64,000 nucleotides of DNA from Fragum whitleyi (Eukaryota; Mollusca; Bivalvia; Cardiida; Cardiidae): positions 20,725,158 through 20,789,157 of the forward strand of contig OX411546.1 of the NCBI GenBank assembly GCA_948146395.1, read 5' to 3'. A program made the translations under genes and the position numbers. Of this stretch, positions 11,744 through 22,091 are shown in pieces (positions within the stretch are counted from its first letter, which is position 1; every line of letters begins with the position of its first letter). A model generated the notes under the pieces. It was not told the DNA's origin. It was given only the letters and a program-made list of their open reading frames with translations, and made no database searches.

Positions 11744-14700
11744 GTAAAGATTTGGTTTTTAATATCACAATTCATCAAAAGGTACTCATTGCATACTTAA
11801 GCTTTGATAAATCACGGGCTTTAAAAAAAAGAAAAAGAAAAAAAAAATATATACATGTATTGGTAGATAAACTGATCTTGTACCTTGGAGGATATAGTTT
11901 TAACCCTTTACTGTTTAATCCCTGCCTTTTACGTGCCTGTGATTTTATGATTGAGAAAACATTGTGAAAAAAGAAGAAATTGCTTCTGACAAGCAATTTC
12001 TTCTTTTTCCACATAATTTTCTACCCTACTGAATGGTTATTTTTCTAATTAAATCGACTTTTAATTTTTCGTCTGCAAAACCTTTGAATTTGGACAGGTC
12101 CAAAATTTTGTAAAACAGGAAAGGGTTAAGCCCCGATGGCCGAAAGACCAACGGGCTATTGTAATAACGACGTGTCTATCGTGCGTCCTTTATTTCGTCC
12201 TTCCGTCCGTAATTAACTTACTTTAAAAAACAAAACAAAAAACTTCTCTTCAGAAACTACCAAATAGATTTCAAACAAATTTCACAAGAATATTTCTTTG
12301 GTGATCATTTTCCTTCAAAGATTGGACGAAATTCGTGACTTTAAGTAGTGGGGCCAATTTCCATATATGTTAAAGGGATATGTTTCTCTGAAACTAAAGG
12401 CTTGATTTCAACCAAAATTAAGCCGAAAATATTCTTGGATAACCAAGGATGTGCTGAGGCAATGGACCATTGCTACCAATGTTTCATGTTGAATGCTATT
12501 GGTAGGGAGATGTTCTTTCATATCAAAATGGCCAAGTTTTACCGAGCTCTTTCGATGAAAATAGAATTCACTTGTCCCATGGAGCTGAATGTATATCAAT
12601 GTTTTTAGCTCCACTGACTGAAAGCCACTGGGGCTATTGTCATGGCGTTGTGTCCGTCGTGAGTCCGTCCGTCCGTGCGTCCGGTCGTAAACTTTTTCTT
12701 TAAAAATCTTCTCCTCAGAAACTACTGGATGAATTTCAACCAAACTTCATGGGAATGATCCTTGAGTGACCCTCTTTCTAAGTTGTTCAAGAAATTTTGA
12801 TCCAATGAAAAACATGGATTTAATGGGCGTGGCTAATTTCCAAATATGGTAAAAAGTGAGTTTTCTCAGATTCTAATTGATGGATATCAACAAAATTTTA
12901 CATGAATGATCCTTGGGTGACCCTTTATCTGTCTACAAAAATTATTGTGATCGGATGAAAAATATGTATTTTGATTGGATGAAAAAGGCAGAGGTCATTT
13001 CTCTATATGTTCTATAGTGGAAACTTTGAAAATCATTTTCTCAGAATGTAACGGATGGATATCAACCAAATTTCACTGGAATGATTCTTGAGTGACCCTT
13101 TACAAGTCTATTAAAAATTATTGTGATTGGATGAAAAATATGTATTTTATGGGCGGAGGTCATTTCTCTATATGTTATATAGTGGAAACTTTGAAAATCG
13201 TTTTCTCAGCATGAAAATGATGGATATCAATTAAAATACATTGGTCTGATCCTTGGGTGACCCATTATCATGCAGCCAAAAATTATTTTGATTGGATGAA
13301 AAATATGTCTTTTATGGGCGGAGGTCATTTCTCTATACGTTGTATAGTGGAAACTTTGATAATCAATTCAATTAACATCAATAGAACCCAAACTTAGGTT
13401 TGCTATTACAAGAATTTCAAGCCTGTGGAGCTACTCAAGCCATTCATGGCTTTCTAGTTTCTCACTTAAACTTGTGCGTCTGATTGTCTGAAGTATGACA
13501 ATCAATATTTTTGTAGTCCATGGTATTGACAGGTATACATGTATTTTCTGTCCCAATGAGTCCAGTTTTAAATATCGCACTTTATAAATGCGTAGGACTC
13601 GCTGAGGTCATGGAGCAGTATCGGTAAGACTATCATTTTTTTTTATATATTCCATTTCAGGCCCATTGATTCCAGATTAACCAAGCTCTATTGGTGAACG
13701 CAGGATTGGCTTAGACCATATAGCAGTAATGCTATCAATGTCTTATAATCCATGATTTTACTTTCAGGCCCATGGAGTCCAGTTTAACCGCGCTTTATTG
13801 GTAATTGTGGGATTCGCTGAGACCATGTAGCAGTATGACTATCAGTGGGCCAACTTATATCTTACCCCGGGCGGGTACTGTTGCCCGCAATATCAGAGTA
13901 TCTCTCAGAAAGCGGGTTACCAGCTCTAGACTGGTCCACATATCGACTATCAGAATAGCCTAGAACAGGCTATTCTGATATTCGATAGTGAGGCCTGTCT
14001 ACACCCGACCCGAAAGCGGGCGAGAAATAAGTTGGACTAATGTTTTATCATCCATGATGTTGATAAACACACGTACTTTCAGGCACATGGAGTCCAGTTT
14101 AATCGCGCCCTATATATGAACGTAGGATTCGCCGAGGCCATGGCTTAGTATGACTATCAATGTTTTCTTTCCATTCCAGGCCAATGGAGTCCAGTTTAAC
14201 CGCGCCCTGTTGATGAACGTAGGATTCGCAGAGGCCATGGACCAGTATGACTATCAATGTTTTATATTCCACGATGTTGACTTACTACCAGAGGACGATA
14301 GAAATCTCTACACATGCCCGACAATGCCGCGACATATGTCAACTGCAATAGATAAACTAAAATACAAGTACGAATACACATATAATACGTACTTAGTAAT
14401 TTGTATGAAAAAAAGTATCATAGGCTAACGAGGTTGGGAGAATTGATGATTGTCGAGGCTCTGTCGAGACAATTATCATTTTTGACAACCGGGTTTGATA
14501 TTTTTTCATACAATGCACGAAGTACAAATCATAATTATCTTATAACCTCTATTTGCGTTATTTTCGTCGATGTTTCAAACAGATATGCAAGTTTCTAAAA
14601 ATAAGCGCATTATATCATTATTCTAAAAAAAATCCACGTGATATCATAAAAATATCTTACGGGATGTTATCACACGGATAGTTATAGAGTTATAAGATAC

Positions 14701-17573
14701 ATGTACAGTACTTATCAGCCCTGCGTTTATGATAGGGACGTACAAGCTAGCGCTCCAGAAATGTTGTACTGCCTTACCAAGATAGGCGGGTGTTGTGCGT
14801 CTCTCAAACTTGGGGTGCTCGTTTGTGCTTCGTTATGCTGAACATAGGGCAGGGCTTGTGCTAGCTTTTCTAAATTCAAGATAAATTGGCCCTTGACAAA
14901 ACGGCTTTCGAGGTTGGTCCAAACAAAAAGATATTTGGGTATTGTCTAAGTGTATATTTTTGTTATAATGATTCACTCCTTTGATTTATGATATGAATCT
15001 CGTTTTCCCATAACGTTATCGATCATAAAATATGGTCGCTTTTTTCAAATTGACCAAAATTTTATATTTTTCATCAAATACTTTATATTCAGACCAGTCT
15101 TTTTAACAAAATAGAAAAAAAGTCTAATGAATAGGAGTTAAATATCCGACCTTTCTATCGACGATATCGTTTGCAGATATTACTTTCTGAGAAACCTTTA
15201 TATCACAACGGCCACTCTTAAACTATGCGCGGATGTAGATAAAAAAAATCGGCCTGAGTACTGCCATACGTTCACGATGACAAAACGTTGCGAACTGTTT
15301 GCAATTTATATCCCGTTTGCCAGGTGTCCTTGTGTGTAAAGAGGGGTTTAATTTGCAAACATCTCGCAATGTTTTGTCATCCTGGACGCAGGGCTGGTGT
15401 TTTCTTCAGGAAGCAGAATAAACCGTTATCAATTTTAGCTGTTAGCAGCTGTTTACCAATCGATGTATGATAAGTAAGTTTAATCTATTTATTTTCCAGA
15501 TTGCCATATCCACAAATATTTGGAGGCGTGAGCGCTATACCTACAGGCCAGTTTCGATTAATTAATGGATTTTCTAATTTATATTTTGGTTGGGGCGGCG
15601 AAGACGATGATATGTATAGAAGGTATGAGTATTTTTGGTTAATATTTAAAATGTGTGTAGTATAATCAAAACAGTAGTATAGGCCCCTACCTAGCTGTCA
15701 TTTTAAGCTCCAATTGCTGAAGGCCACTGGGGCTATTGTCATGGCGTCGTCCCCGCGTCCGTCCGTCCGTGCGTCCGGTAGTAAACCTTTTCTTTAAAAA
15801 TCTTCTTTTCGGAAAGTACTGGATGAATTTCAACCAAACTTCACATGAATGATCCTTGTTTGATATGTTTCAAACTTATTAAGAAATTATGATCCAATGA
15901 AAATGATGGATTTAATGGGCGTGACAAATTTCAAAACATGGTAAAAAGTGACTTTTCTCAGAACCTAATCGATGGATACCAATAAAATTTTGCTAAGAAT
16001 GATCTTTGAGTGACCCTTTATTAGTCGACAAAAATTATTGTGATCAGATGAAAACTATATTTTTTTGGGGGGACGGAGGTCATTTATCTATATGTCATAT
16101 AGTGAAAACTTTGAAAATCATCTTATCAGAATATCAGAATATTAGTGATGGATATCAACCAAATTTTACTGGAAAGTTACTTTGGTGACCCATTGTCAGG
16201 CTGCACAAAATTACTGTGATTAGAATATATGTTTTTAGCAGGGGAGGTCAATTTTCTATGGATCAAATCAGCTGTCCAATCAGCTCAATCCAAGGGCCTT
16301 AGTTTCGGTTCATTACATTTTAGATTAAATTAAATAAGCTTTTATTTATTATTACTCAATTTAATAGGTAGTCGCATTCATTAAATCGAAAGTTGGCAAT
16401 GAAAATGTTATAAAATTGACTTGTAAACTCAATTTTGCTCAACACAAACGTTGAGAAGTGTTGACAACGACATAATGCAGTAATAATATATGCTGACTGC
16501 ATGAAGATGGATTAAGACCTTATCTATTTATTTATAGAGCATTGTGAAGATTCTGGTCAGTCTGTGCGGCTGCACAGGCTGGCCAGAAACTTTGCTGTGC
16601 GCGCATTTGAAATTGTTGGAAATGTCACGCACAGGCTCAAATATCTTTAATGATATCCAGTCGAATGGAAGGACACTTTACACCAAACTCGTCGACTATT
16701 ATATGCAATACGTATAATCCCAATCTAACAATTTTAATTCTTTTTTTTTTCAGAATTATAATCAGCAATCTAACAGTAATACGATATTCCCATCAGGTGG
16801 CACGATACAAAATGTTGGTGCATAAAAAGGCGAGTGGCAATCCAGAAAGGTGAGCTTGTTGTCTTTTTCTAAATTGTTTGTAGAAAAAAATGTAACTTTT
16901 TTTCCCAAAATTATCGTAGTATTCTGAAATTTACAACTTCTGGTTATCATAATATGCTTCACAAATGCCGAACGTATGACCGCCGCTAGTCTGTCTGCGC
17001 GTCGGTCACTGTAAATGTTAAATATTTTAATGTCTTAATAATCTTACACCTGGATATATGAAGGACGTTATTACATTCTGTAAAAACACTAACTACAATT
17101 TACGGTCTTCTGCTCATCATGATATTACCAACTCGAAATTCAATACATTGTACAAGAAAAATGCATTTTCATACTTCAGTATGATTGTATGGAACGAAAT
17201 TCCTATTTCTATTCGAGACGCAAATTCTTTATCTAGTTTCAAAAATCAGCTTAAACAATATTTGCTATTACGAAATTCTAAAGTCCATTCACAAAACATA
17301 TAAGCATGTAAAAAAAGAGCTGTTTCTGTCCGAGGATTTCCTATTCCCTAATTAATTTCCTGTGATTCATCGTATTGTTATCATATTTTGATTTGCTATT
17401 CATATACTATAGAAGCATTTGTTTTTTTTGCACCATTACCATTTTGAAACTTTTCATTAATATTTTATTTTATTTTTTTTATTGATAACGAAGGCAACTC
17501 TGTAAAAAAAGACTATTTTAATGTTATTTTCATTTGAAAAATATCTTAATGTTCTACCTTCATGAAATAAAGA

Positions 17574-17642
<69 letters not shown>

Positions 17643-19410
17643 ATCAAAGCGATCTATTTGGCTGAATTTATATCGTACAATTGTAGGCCTGTTTATGTTT
17701 GGGCGATGTCTTACACTGGGGACTGGGCATATTTGATATATTTAAAACATTTAATTGTCGCGTAATTTATTCAACGTACGAGAAATACAGTTAAAAACAT
17801 CGTGAAATTGACAAGGTGAATGATTTTAGAACGAAATCGAATGAGTGCAATGAGTGAGCTTAAATTTTATAAGTGCAATGAGTGAGTGAAATTAAAGGGG
17901 GGTAATCCTTTATCGCTAATTTTGTTCAGGATGAACAAAATAAGCGATATTCATTTCTCCCCTTTAATACAAAAAGAAATATATTTCCTATTCTGTTTGT
18001 GCCGCTTCGTTGAACTATTAGACACTTTAAAATCCACACCAGCCAATAAAACCATAGAATGATTTGATCGATTTGAATGAAATGCTGATGATCTTCAATG
18101 ATTTCGATATGTTTTCTGATGATTTTGAGCGTTTTTGAACGAATAGAGGAAGTGTTTGGAATGAATGAATGAATGAAGCGCCGAGTGAATGATTAAGAAT
18201 GATTTTTGATCGGAATGGGTGTCAATTTCACGATGTCACTAACTGTAACAGATCATTTATATTTCTTTCACACTCATTTTACATCGTGAAACAAGAATGT
18301 GCATATTGCCCGTTTCTGTTTAAGTTGCGATTGAAAGACAAATGAAAATTTATTACGAAGAATAAGATATGTGACCTGTCACGTGAAAATGGACCATCAG
18401 GAAAATGCGCGAAATAAATATGTGAACTGAAAATATATTCAGCAGAGACCAAACAAGGGTCGCCTGAGGAAAATAATTGTGAATGTTTTGGAAGAATTAT
18501 TTTTCTAAAAATCGTAAAAGGGGAAAAAGGTACGACCTAGTCAGCCTGCGTAGACCTCGCAGAATGACTAGGATCGATACTTTCCGCACACACCAGATGG
18601 GCCATTTTCGCCGGACGGGTCACAAATATGTATAAGACGAGTATGTTTAGTGTTTTTATTTCATATTTCAGATTTAAGTTATTGAAGACGGTTAAAAAGC
18701 GACGTGGATCCGACGGCTTATCAAGTTTAAAATACACACTAATTAAACTAGAAAAGAAACCATTGTTCACGTGGATATTAGTTTCAGTGAATATGACAGA
18801 AGTATTAAACGGCGAACCTATCCATAAACAGGCTATGAAACCCGGGCGTTTACCGCCGGGAAAACAAAATCAGCAACAACAACAACAGCAGCAGCAGCAA
18901 CAGCAGCAACAACAGAATCAATCACAACATAAACAACCATTCCAAAATATAGTCAAAGAAGGTCAGTCGCCCACAGGCAAAAAGGCGCCGGTACTTAAAC
19001 AAGACAATTCAAAATGGAACGCTGCGATGGCGAAAAAGAAAACGCCCCCTATCGTTAACTGGGTCCCTTCAGACTATAAGGGGCATTTACCAGATTATTT
19101 AACTAAATTTGAAAGTGCAAAATTTGTCTACCAACCAGTTCCTAAAGTGGTTCAACCAGCCAAAAATAATAAACCAGCTGTGGTTAAAAGACCAGTTGTG
19201 CAACAGAAGGCTGTGAGACAGGTTGGTGGGAAGGGTCGGATGGTTACTCTGACCCACGAGCAACGGCTACAGCAGCTCAAACAGGAGTATATACGATTTA
19301 GAAAATATCGCATGCAAAATCAGCATCAAAAGCTCATCCAGGCCAGAAAAAATAAACCTTATATCAACATTCCAGTTCAAACTGCGAATACGCAGTATTT
19401 AAATGTTTAA
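11511..19410 (+). CDS. Beta-1,4-GalNAc/Gal transferase family gene (5' end missing)
   Basis: Joined from exons 11511-11743, 14180-14367, 15500-15622, 16754-16849 and 18672-19410; all have GT-AG borders and compatible phases. The family are Golgi type II membrane enzymes that transfer Gal or GalNAc from the UDP-sugar to terminal GlcNAc. Visible in order: GGRYKPPDC, VAIVIPYRDRE, LQRQQLDYGIYVV, FNRA, metal-binding DVDL, FGGVSA, GWGGEDDD and the metal-ligand stretch MLVH. The residue before FGGVSA is Ile; vertebrate galactosyltransferases have Tyr there and invertebrate GalNAc transferases Ile or Leu, so a LacdiNAc-forming GalNAc transferase is favoured. The catalytic domain ends near PLFTWILVSV. 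About 200 further residues (poly-Gln, then Lys/Arg-rich) are unusual for the family. Cytoplasmic, membrane and stem exons were not found and probably lie upstream. The family call is secure; substrate is inference. Confidence 0.9.
11900..12129. mobile_element. TTAA-flanked MITE copy 1, ~230 bp
   Basis: Ends TTAACCCTTT...AAAGGGTTAA, with a central hairpin AAGAAATTGCTTCTGACAAG / CAATTTCTTCTTTTT. The same element occurs at 40354-40582 and 51128-51357. TTAA at both ends followed by CCCTTT is the piggyBac-type arrangement; there is no coding capacity. Confidence 0.85.
12130..13455. repeat. Interspersed repeat with ~155-bp tandem internal units
   Basis: Modules beginning AGCCCCGATGGCCGAAAG or AGCTCCACTGACTGAAAG and GGGGCTATTGTCATGGCG, then GTCCGTCCGTCCGTGCG, followed by about four units with AACCAAATTTCAC, TGATCCTTGGGTGACCC and GGCGGAGGTCATTTCTC. 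A further copy lies at 15700-16265. Typical non-coding invertebrate repeat. Confidence 0.75.
12447..14160 (+). pseudogene. Decayed tandem copies of the DVDL exon's 5' half
   Basis: Stretches resembling the first ~80-110 bp of exon 14180-14367 lie at about 12447-12484, 12577-12605, 13551-13622, 13661-13733, 13768-13843 (continuing at 14041) and 14082-14160. Several keep a 3' splice site (tttcag) and the codons for GVQFNRA and GFAEAMDQYDYQCF, but have in-frame stops (CATGTAGCAG, CATGGCTTAG) and lack the DVDL half. They are relics or cryptic-acceptor decoys. Interspersed repeats separate the two most distal fragments. Confidence 0.75.
13844..14039. mobile_element. MITE-like inverted-repeat insertion
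   Basis: Ends CCAACTTATATCTT and AGAAATAAGTTGG are inverted; inside, AATAGCCTAGAACAGGCTATT is the core of a hairpin. It interrupts a decayed exon copy whose sequence resumes at 14041 (ATGTTTTATCATCCATGATG), so the insertion is younger than that exon duplication. Confidence 0.7.
14180..14367 (+). CDS. Glycosyltransferase exon with FNRA and DVDL
   Basis: Acceptor ccattccag ends at 14179; donor gtacg begins at 14368, leaving two bases of a codon. It encodes ANGVQFNRALLMNVGFAEA, then FIFHDVDLLPEDDRN and MPRHMSTAIDKLKYK. DVD is the metal- and UDP-sugar-binding motif. The 5' half of this exon is repeated several times in decayed form in the preceding intron; this copy is the only one that continues through DVDL to a usable donor. 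Confidence 0.93.
14378..14700. mobile_element. Foldback element, TACGTACTTAGT family, copy 1
   Basis: A hairpin of ~145 bp (AATACGTACTTAGTAATTTG ... AATGCACGAAGTAC) surrounds CGAGGCTCTGTCGAGACAATT, followed by ~170 bp beginning TAACCTCTATTTGCG. Copies at 27960-28290 (inverted) and 51588-51900. Confidence 0.75.
15277..15480. repeat. Hairpin plus repeat tail
   Basis: GATGACAAAACGTTGCGA and TCGCAATGTTTTGTCATC form inverted arms about 70 bp apart. The following CAGGAAGCAGAATAAACC to CCAATCGATGTATGATAAGT matches the tail of the tRNA-like SINE at 32209-32415. Confidence 0.6.
15500..15622 (+). CDS. Glycosyltransferase exon with FGGVSA and GWGGEDDD
   Basis: Acceptor attttccag ends at 15499 and donor AG|gtatgag follows 15622; both borders split codons after two bases. 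It encodes LPYPQIFGGVSAIP, then GQFRLINGFSN and YFGWGGEDDDMYRR. GWGGEDDD carries the acceptor-binding Trp and catalytic acidic residues. The Ile before FGGVSA occupies the known donor-specificity site (Tyr in vertebrate Gal transferases). Confidence 0.93.
15700..16265. repeat. Second copy of the 12.6-kb interspersed repeat
   Basis: AGCTCCAATTGCTGAAGGCC, GGGGCTATTGTCATGGCG and GTCCGTCCGTGCGTCCGG, then the same ~155-bp units, in an intron. Confidence 0.75.
16510..16639. mobile_element. MITE right part, TGAGCCTGTGCGTGAC family
   Basis: Contains CTGGTCAGTCTGTGCGGC and ends AAATGTCACGCACAGGCTCA, as in the intact copies at 31711-31941 and 41877-42103. Confidence 0.7.
16754..16849 (+). CDS. Glycosyltransferase exon with metal-ligand Met/His
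   Basis: A T-rich tract and cag end at 16753; donor AAG|gtgagc follows 16849. It reads IIISNLTVIRYS, then VARYKMLVHKKASGNPE. KMLVH lines up with RMIRH of vertebrate members, whose Met and His are metal ligands, so both are kept. Both borders are in the same phase as the neighbouring exons. Confidence 0.88.
17058..17640 (+). mobile_element. LINE 3' end with ATT tail
   Basis: Codes for NLRSSAHHDI, FSMIVWNEIPISIRDANSL and FKNQLKQYLL, the C-terminal pattern of CR1/L2-type RT proteins (compare FFPRTVKQWNTLPTSV in the larger element), followed by a 3' UTR and an ATT microsatellite (17573-17640). It is a 5'-truncated insertion in a glycosyltransferase intron, from a family with a different tail repeat than the 60-kb copy. 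Confidence 0.75.
17786..18247. mobile_element. TA-flanked MITE, CAGTTA family, 462 bp
   Basis: TIRs CAGTTAAAAACATCGTGAAA and TTTCACGATGTCACTAACTG lie between TA dinucleotides, as in Tc1/mariner-type insertions. The interior has GAATGAGTG motifs and the hairpin TCGCTAATTTTGTTCAGG / ATGAACAAAATAAGCGA. No coding capacity. Confidence 0.8.
18537..18625. repeat. Repeat shared with 7077-7165
   Basis: Inverted relative to the other copy; ends CGGACGGGTCACAAATATG just before the last glycosyltransferase exon. Confidence 0.55.
18672..19410 (+). CDS. Glycosyltransferase last exon: domain end plus Gln/Lys-rich tail
   Basis: Acceptor tcatatttcag ends at 18671. The first ~45 codons (FKLLKTVKKRRGSDGLSSL to PLFTWILVSV) are the usual C-terminal part of the family (compare DGLNSL). 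About 200 extra residues follow: MKPGRLPPGKQN, 15 consecutive Gln (mixed CAG/CAA, 18871-18915), a linker with KKKTPPIVNWVPSDYKGH, and a Lys/Arg/Gln-rich segment from PAKNNKP (19153) to TANTQYLNV. The enzyme is type II, so this tail would lie in the Golgi lumen or be secreted. The stop TAA overlaps an AATAAA hexamer at 19410-19415. The sequence from about 19153 past the stop is repeated in tandem downstream. Confidence 0.88.
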
Positions 19411-19415
19411 ATAAA
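19410..19415 (+). promoter_or_regulatory. Putative polyadenylation signal overlapping the stop
   Basis: The TAA stop is followed directly by ATAAATT, giving AATAAA from the last stop base. The same junction is kept in the downstream tail copies, so each unit carries a potential poly(A) signal. Confidence 0.5.
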
Positions 19416-20067
19416 TTAAGATGATACTAAAAATAAAAGTTTACTTCATTTCAGAAATATTTTATTTGATTATCTTGATAAAGGGAACTAGAAGTATATA
19501 CAGTTTAGAAAATGGTAAATATCGCATGCGAAATCTGCATCAACAGCGCATCCGAGCCAGAAAAAATAAACCCTATAATAACATTCCTGTTCAAACTGAA
19601 AATACGCAGTATTTAAACGTTTAAATCAATTAAGATGATATTAAAAATAAGTTTACTTCACTTCAATAATATATTATTTGGTTATCTTGATAAAGGGAAC
19701 TAAAAGTCTATACGGTTTAGAAAATATCGCATGCAAAATCAGCATCAACAGCTTGTCTAGGCCAGAAAGAATAAACCGTATAACAACATTCCAGTACAAA
19801 CTGCAAATACCAAGTATTAAAATGTTTAGATAAATTAAGATGATATTTAAAATAAGTTTACTTCACTTCAAAAATATATTATTTGGTTATCTTGATAAAG
19901 GGACCTAGAAGTATATAAAAAGTTTAGAAAATATCGCATGCAAAATCAGCATCAACAGATTATCTAGGCCAATTAAAAAACCCCTAAAATTATAACATCA
20001 TTCCGGTGCAAATACACTGTGTTTAAATGTTTAATTCAATTCAGATATTGAAGATTTATGCTCAAGT

Positions 20068-20140
20068 TTTAGTGAATGATCAAAGGTCAATTTGTCTATA
20101 CAGGTATAGACAAAATTGATCTTTGATCATTCACTTTTTA
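20068..20140. repeat. Array hairpin spacer (first of nine)
   Basis: GTGAATGATCAAAGGTCAAT and TTGATCTTTGATCATTCAC are inverted arms around CTATACAGGTATAG. Equivalents at about 20690, 21100, 21705, 22745, 23355, 23980, 24820 and 25690. Confidence 0.85.
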
Positions 20141-20166
20141 CTTGAAATTTCGCATAAAAATGTTCA

Positions 20167-20448
20167 ATGGAATTTGGCAGAAAAATTGCGCAACTGGTCA
20201 AAAATAATAAACCAGTTGTGGTTAAAAGACCAGTTGTTCAACAGAAGGCAGTGAGACAGGTTGGTGGGAAGGGTCGGATGGTTACTCTGACCCACGAGCA
20301 GCGGCTACAGCAACTCAACCAGGAGTATATACGGTTTAGAAAATATCGCATGCAAAATCAGCACCAACAGCTCATCCAGGCCAGAAAAAATAAACCGTAT
20401 AATAACATTCCAGTTCAAACTGCGAATACGCAGTATTTAAACGTTTAA
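20167..20448 (+). pseudogene. Tail copy 1 (open)
   Basis: Open from ATG at 20167 (MEFGRKIAQ) through KNNKPVVVKRP, GGKGRMVTLTHEQR, FRKYRMQNQHQQ and TANTQYLNV to the stop, nearly identical to the parental tail. It lacks a catalytic domain and an evident promoter, so it is listed as a duplicated fragment that could be translated only if transcribed or spliced. The hairpin at 20068-20140 precedes it. Confidence 0.6.
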
Positions 20449-20807
20449 ATAAATTAAGATGATATTAAAAAGTTTACTTCACTTCAAAACACATTTTATT
20501 TGATTATCTTGATAAAGGGAACTAGAAGTATATATAAAGTTTAGAAAAAATCGCATGCAAAATCAGCATCAGCAGCTTATCTAGGCCAGAAAAAAAACCT
20601 AAAATCATAACAACATTCCGGTGCAAATACATAGTATTTAAATGTTTAATTCAATTCAGATATTGAAGATTTGTGCTCAAGTTTAAGTGACTGGTCAAAG
20701 GTCAATTTTGTCTGTACAGGTATAGACAAAATTGATCTTTGATCACTCACTTATATACTTGAAATTTGCACAAAAACTTTAATTGGTATTTGGCGAAAAA
20801 ATTGCGC

Positions 20808-21000
20808 AACCGGCCAAAAATAATAAACCAGTTGTGGTTAAAAGACCAGTTGTGCAACAGACGGTTTCGAGGCAGGCTGGTGGGAAGGGACGGGTGGTTA
20901 CTCTCACCCACTAGCAACGGTTACAGCAACTCAAACAGGAGTATATACGGTTTAGAAAATATCGCATGCAAAATCAGGATCAACAGATTATCTAGGCCAA
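20808..21000 (+). pseudogene. Tail copy 2 (broken)
   Basis: Matches the tail from KNNKP, but the Glu codon of THEQR is TAG and the copy runs into the degenerate short-tail sequence after RMQNQ. It is clearly broken. Confidence 0.65.
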
Positions 21001-21147
21001 TTTAAAAAAAAAAACCTAAAATTATAACATCATTCCGGTGCAAATACACAGTGTTTTAATGTTTAATTCAATTCAGATATTGTGATCTATGCACAATTTT
21101 AAGTGAGTGATCTAAGGTCAATTTTGTCTATACAGGTATAGACAAAA

Positions 21148-21474
21148 TTGATCTTTGATCACTCAATTATACTTGAAATTTCGCATAAAAACTTTAAATG
21201 GAAATTGGCAGAAAAACTGCGCTGCAAAAATAATAAACATATTATGATTAAACGACCAGTTGTACAAAAGACGGTTGTGAGACAGGCTGGTGGGAAGGGT
21301 CGGATGGTTTCTCTGACCCACGAGCAACGGTTACAGCAACTCAAACAGGAGTATATACGGTTTAGAAAATATCGCATGCAAAATCAGCACCAACAGCTCA
21401 TCCAGGCCAGAAAAAATAAACCGTATAATAACATTCCAGTTCAAACTGCGAATACGCAGTATTTAAACGTTTAA
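21148..21474 (+). pseudogene. Tail copy 3 (open)
   Basis: Open through CKNNKHIMIKRPVVQKTVV, GGKGRMVSLTHEQR and TANTQYLNV to the shared stop. It diverges more in its 5' part than copies 1, 5 and 8. The open frame extends upstream through the hairpin spacer, which is probably fortuitous. Confidence 0.55.
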
Positions 21475-21833
21475 ATAAATTAAGATGATATTAAAAAGTT
21501 TACTTCACTTCAAAACACATTTTATTTGATTATCTTGATAAAGGGAACTAGAAGTATATATAAAGTTTAGAAAATATCGCATGCAAAATCAGCATCAGCA
21601 GCTTATCTAGGCCAGAAAAAAAACCTAAAATCATAACAACATTCCGGTGCAAATACATAGTATTTAAATGTTTAATTCAATTCAGATATTGAAGATTTGT
21701 GCTCAAGTGTAAGTGACTGGTCAAAGGTCAATTTTGTCTGTACAGGTATAGACAAAATTGATCTTTGATCACTCACTTATATACTTGAAATTTGTACAAA
21801 AACTTTAATTGGTATTTGGCGAAAAAATTGCGC

Positions 21834-22091
21834 AACCGGCCAAAAATAATAAACCAGTTGTGGTTAAAAGACCAGTTGTGCAACAGACGGTTTCGAGGCA
21901 GGCTGGTGGGAAAGGGTCGGGTGGTTACTCTCACCCACTAGCAACGGTTACAGCAACTCAAACAGGAGTATATACGGTTTAGAAAATATCGCATGCAAAA
22001 TCAGCATCAACAGCTCATTCAGGCTAGAAAAAATAAACCTTATATCAACATTCCGGTTCAAATTGCGAATACGCAGTATTTAAATGTTTAA
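21834..22091 (+). pseudogene. Tail copy 4 (broken)
   Basis: Carries an extra base in GGGAAAGGG (frameshift) and the same TAG in THEQR as copy 2. The surrounding unit is also close to copy 2's, so these two broken copies share recent ancestry and breakage was copied with the unit. Confidence 0.65.

Noticed and set aside
12408..12743. 111-codon frame on the - strand
   Set aside because: It spans the GTCCGTCC-type interspersed repeat and an exon relic in reverse; no family resemblance.
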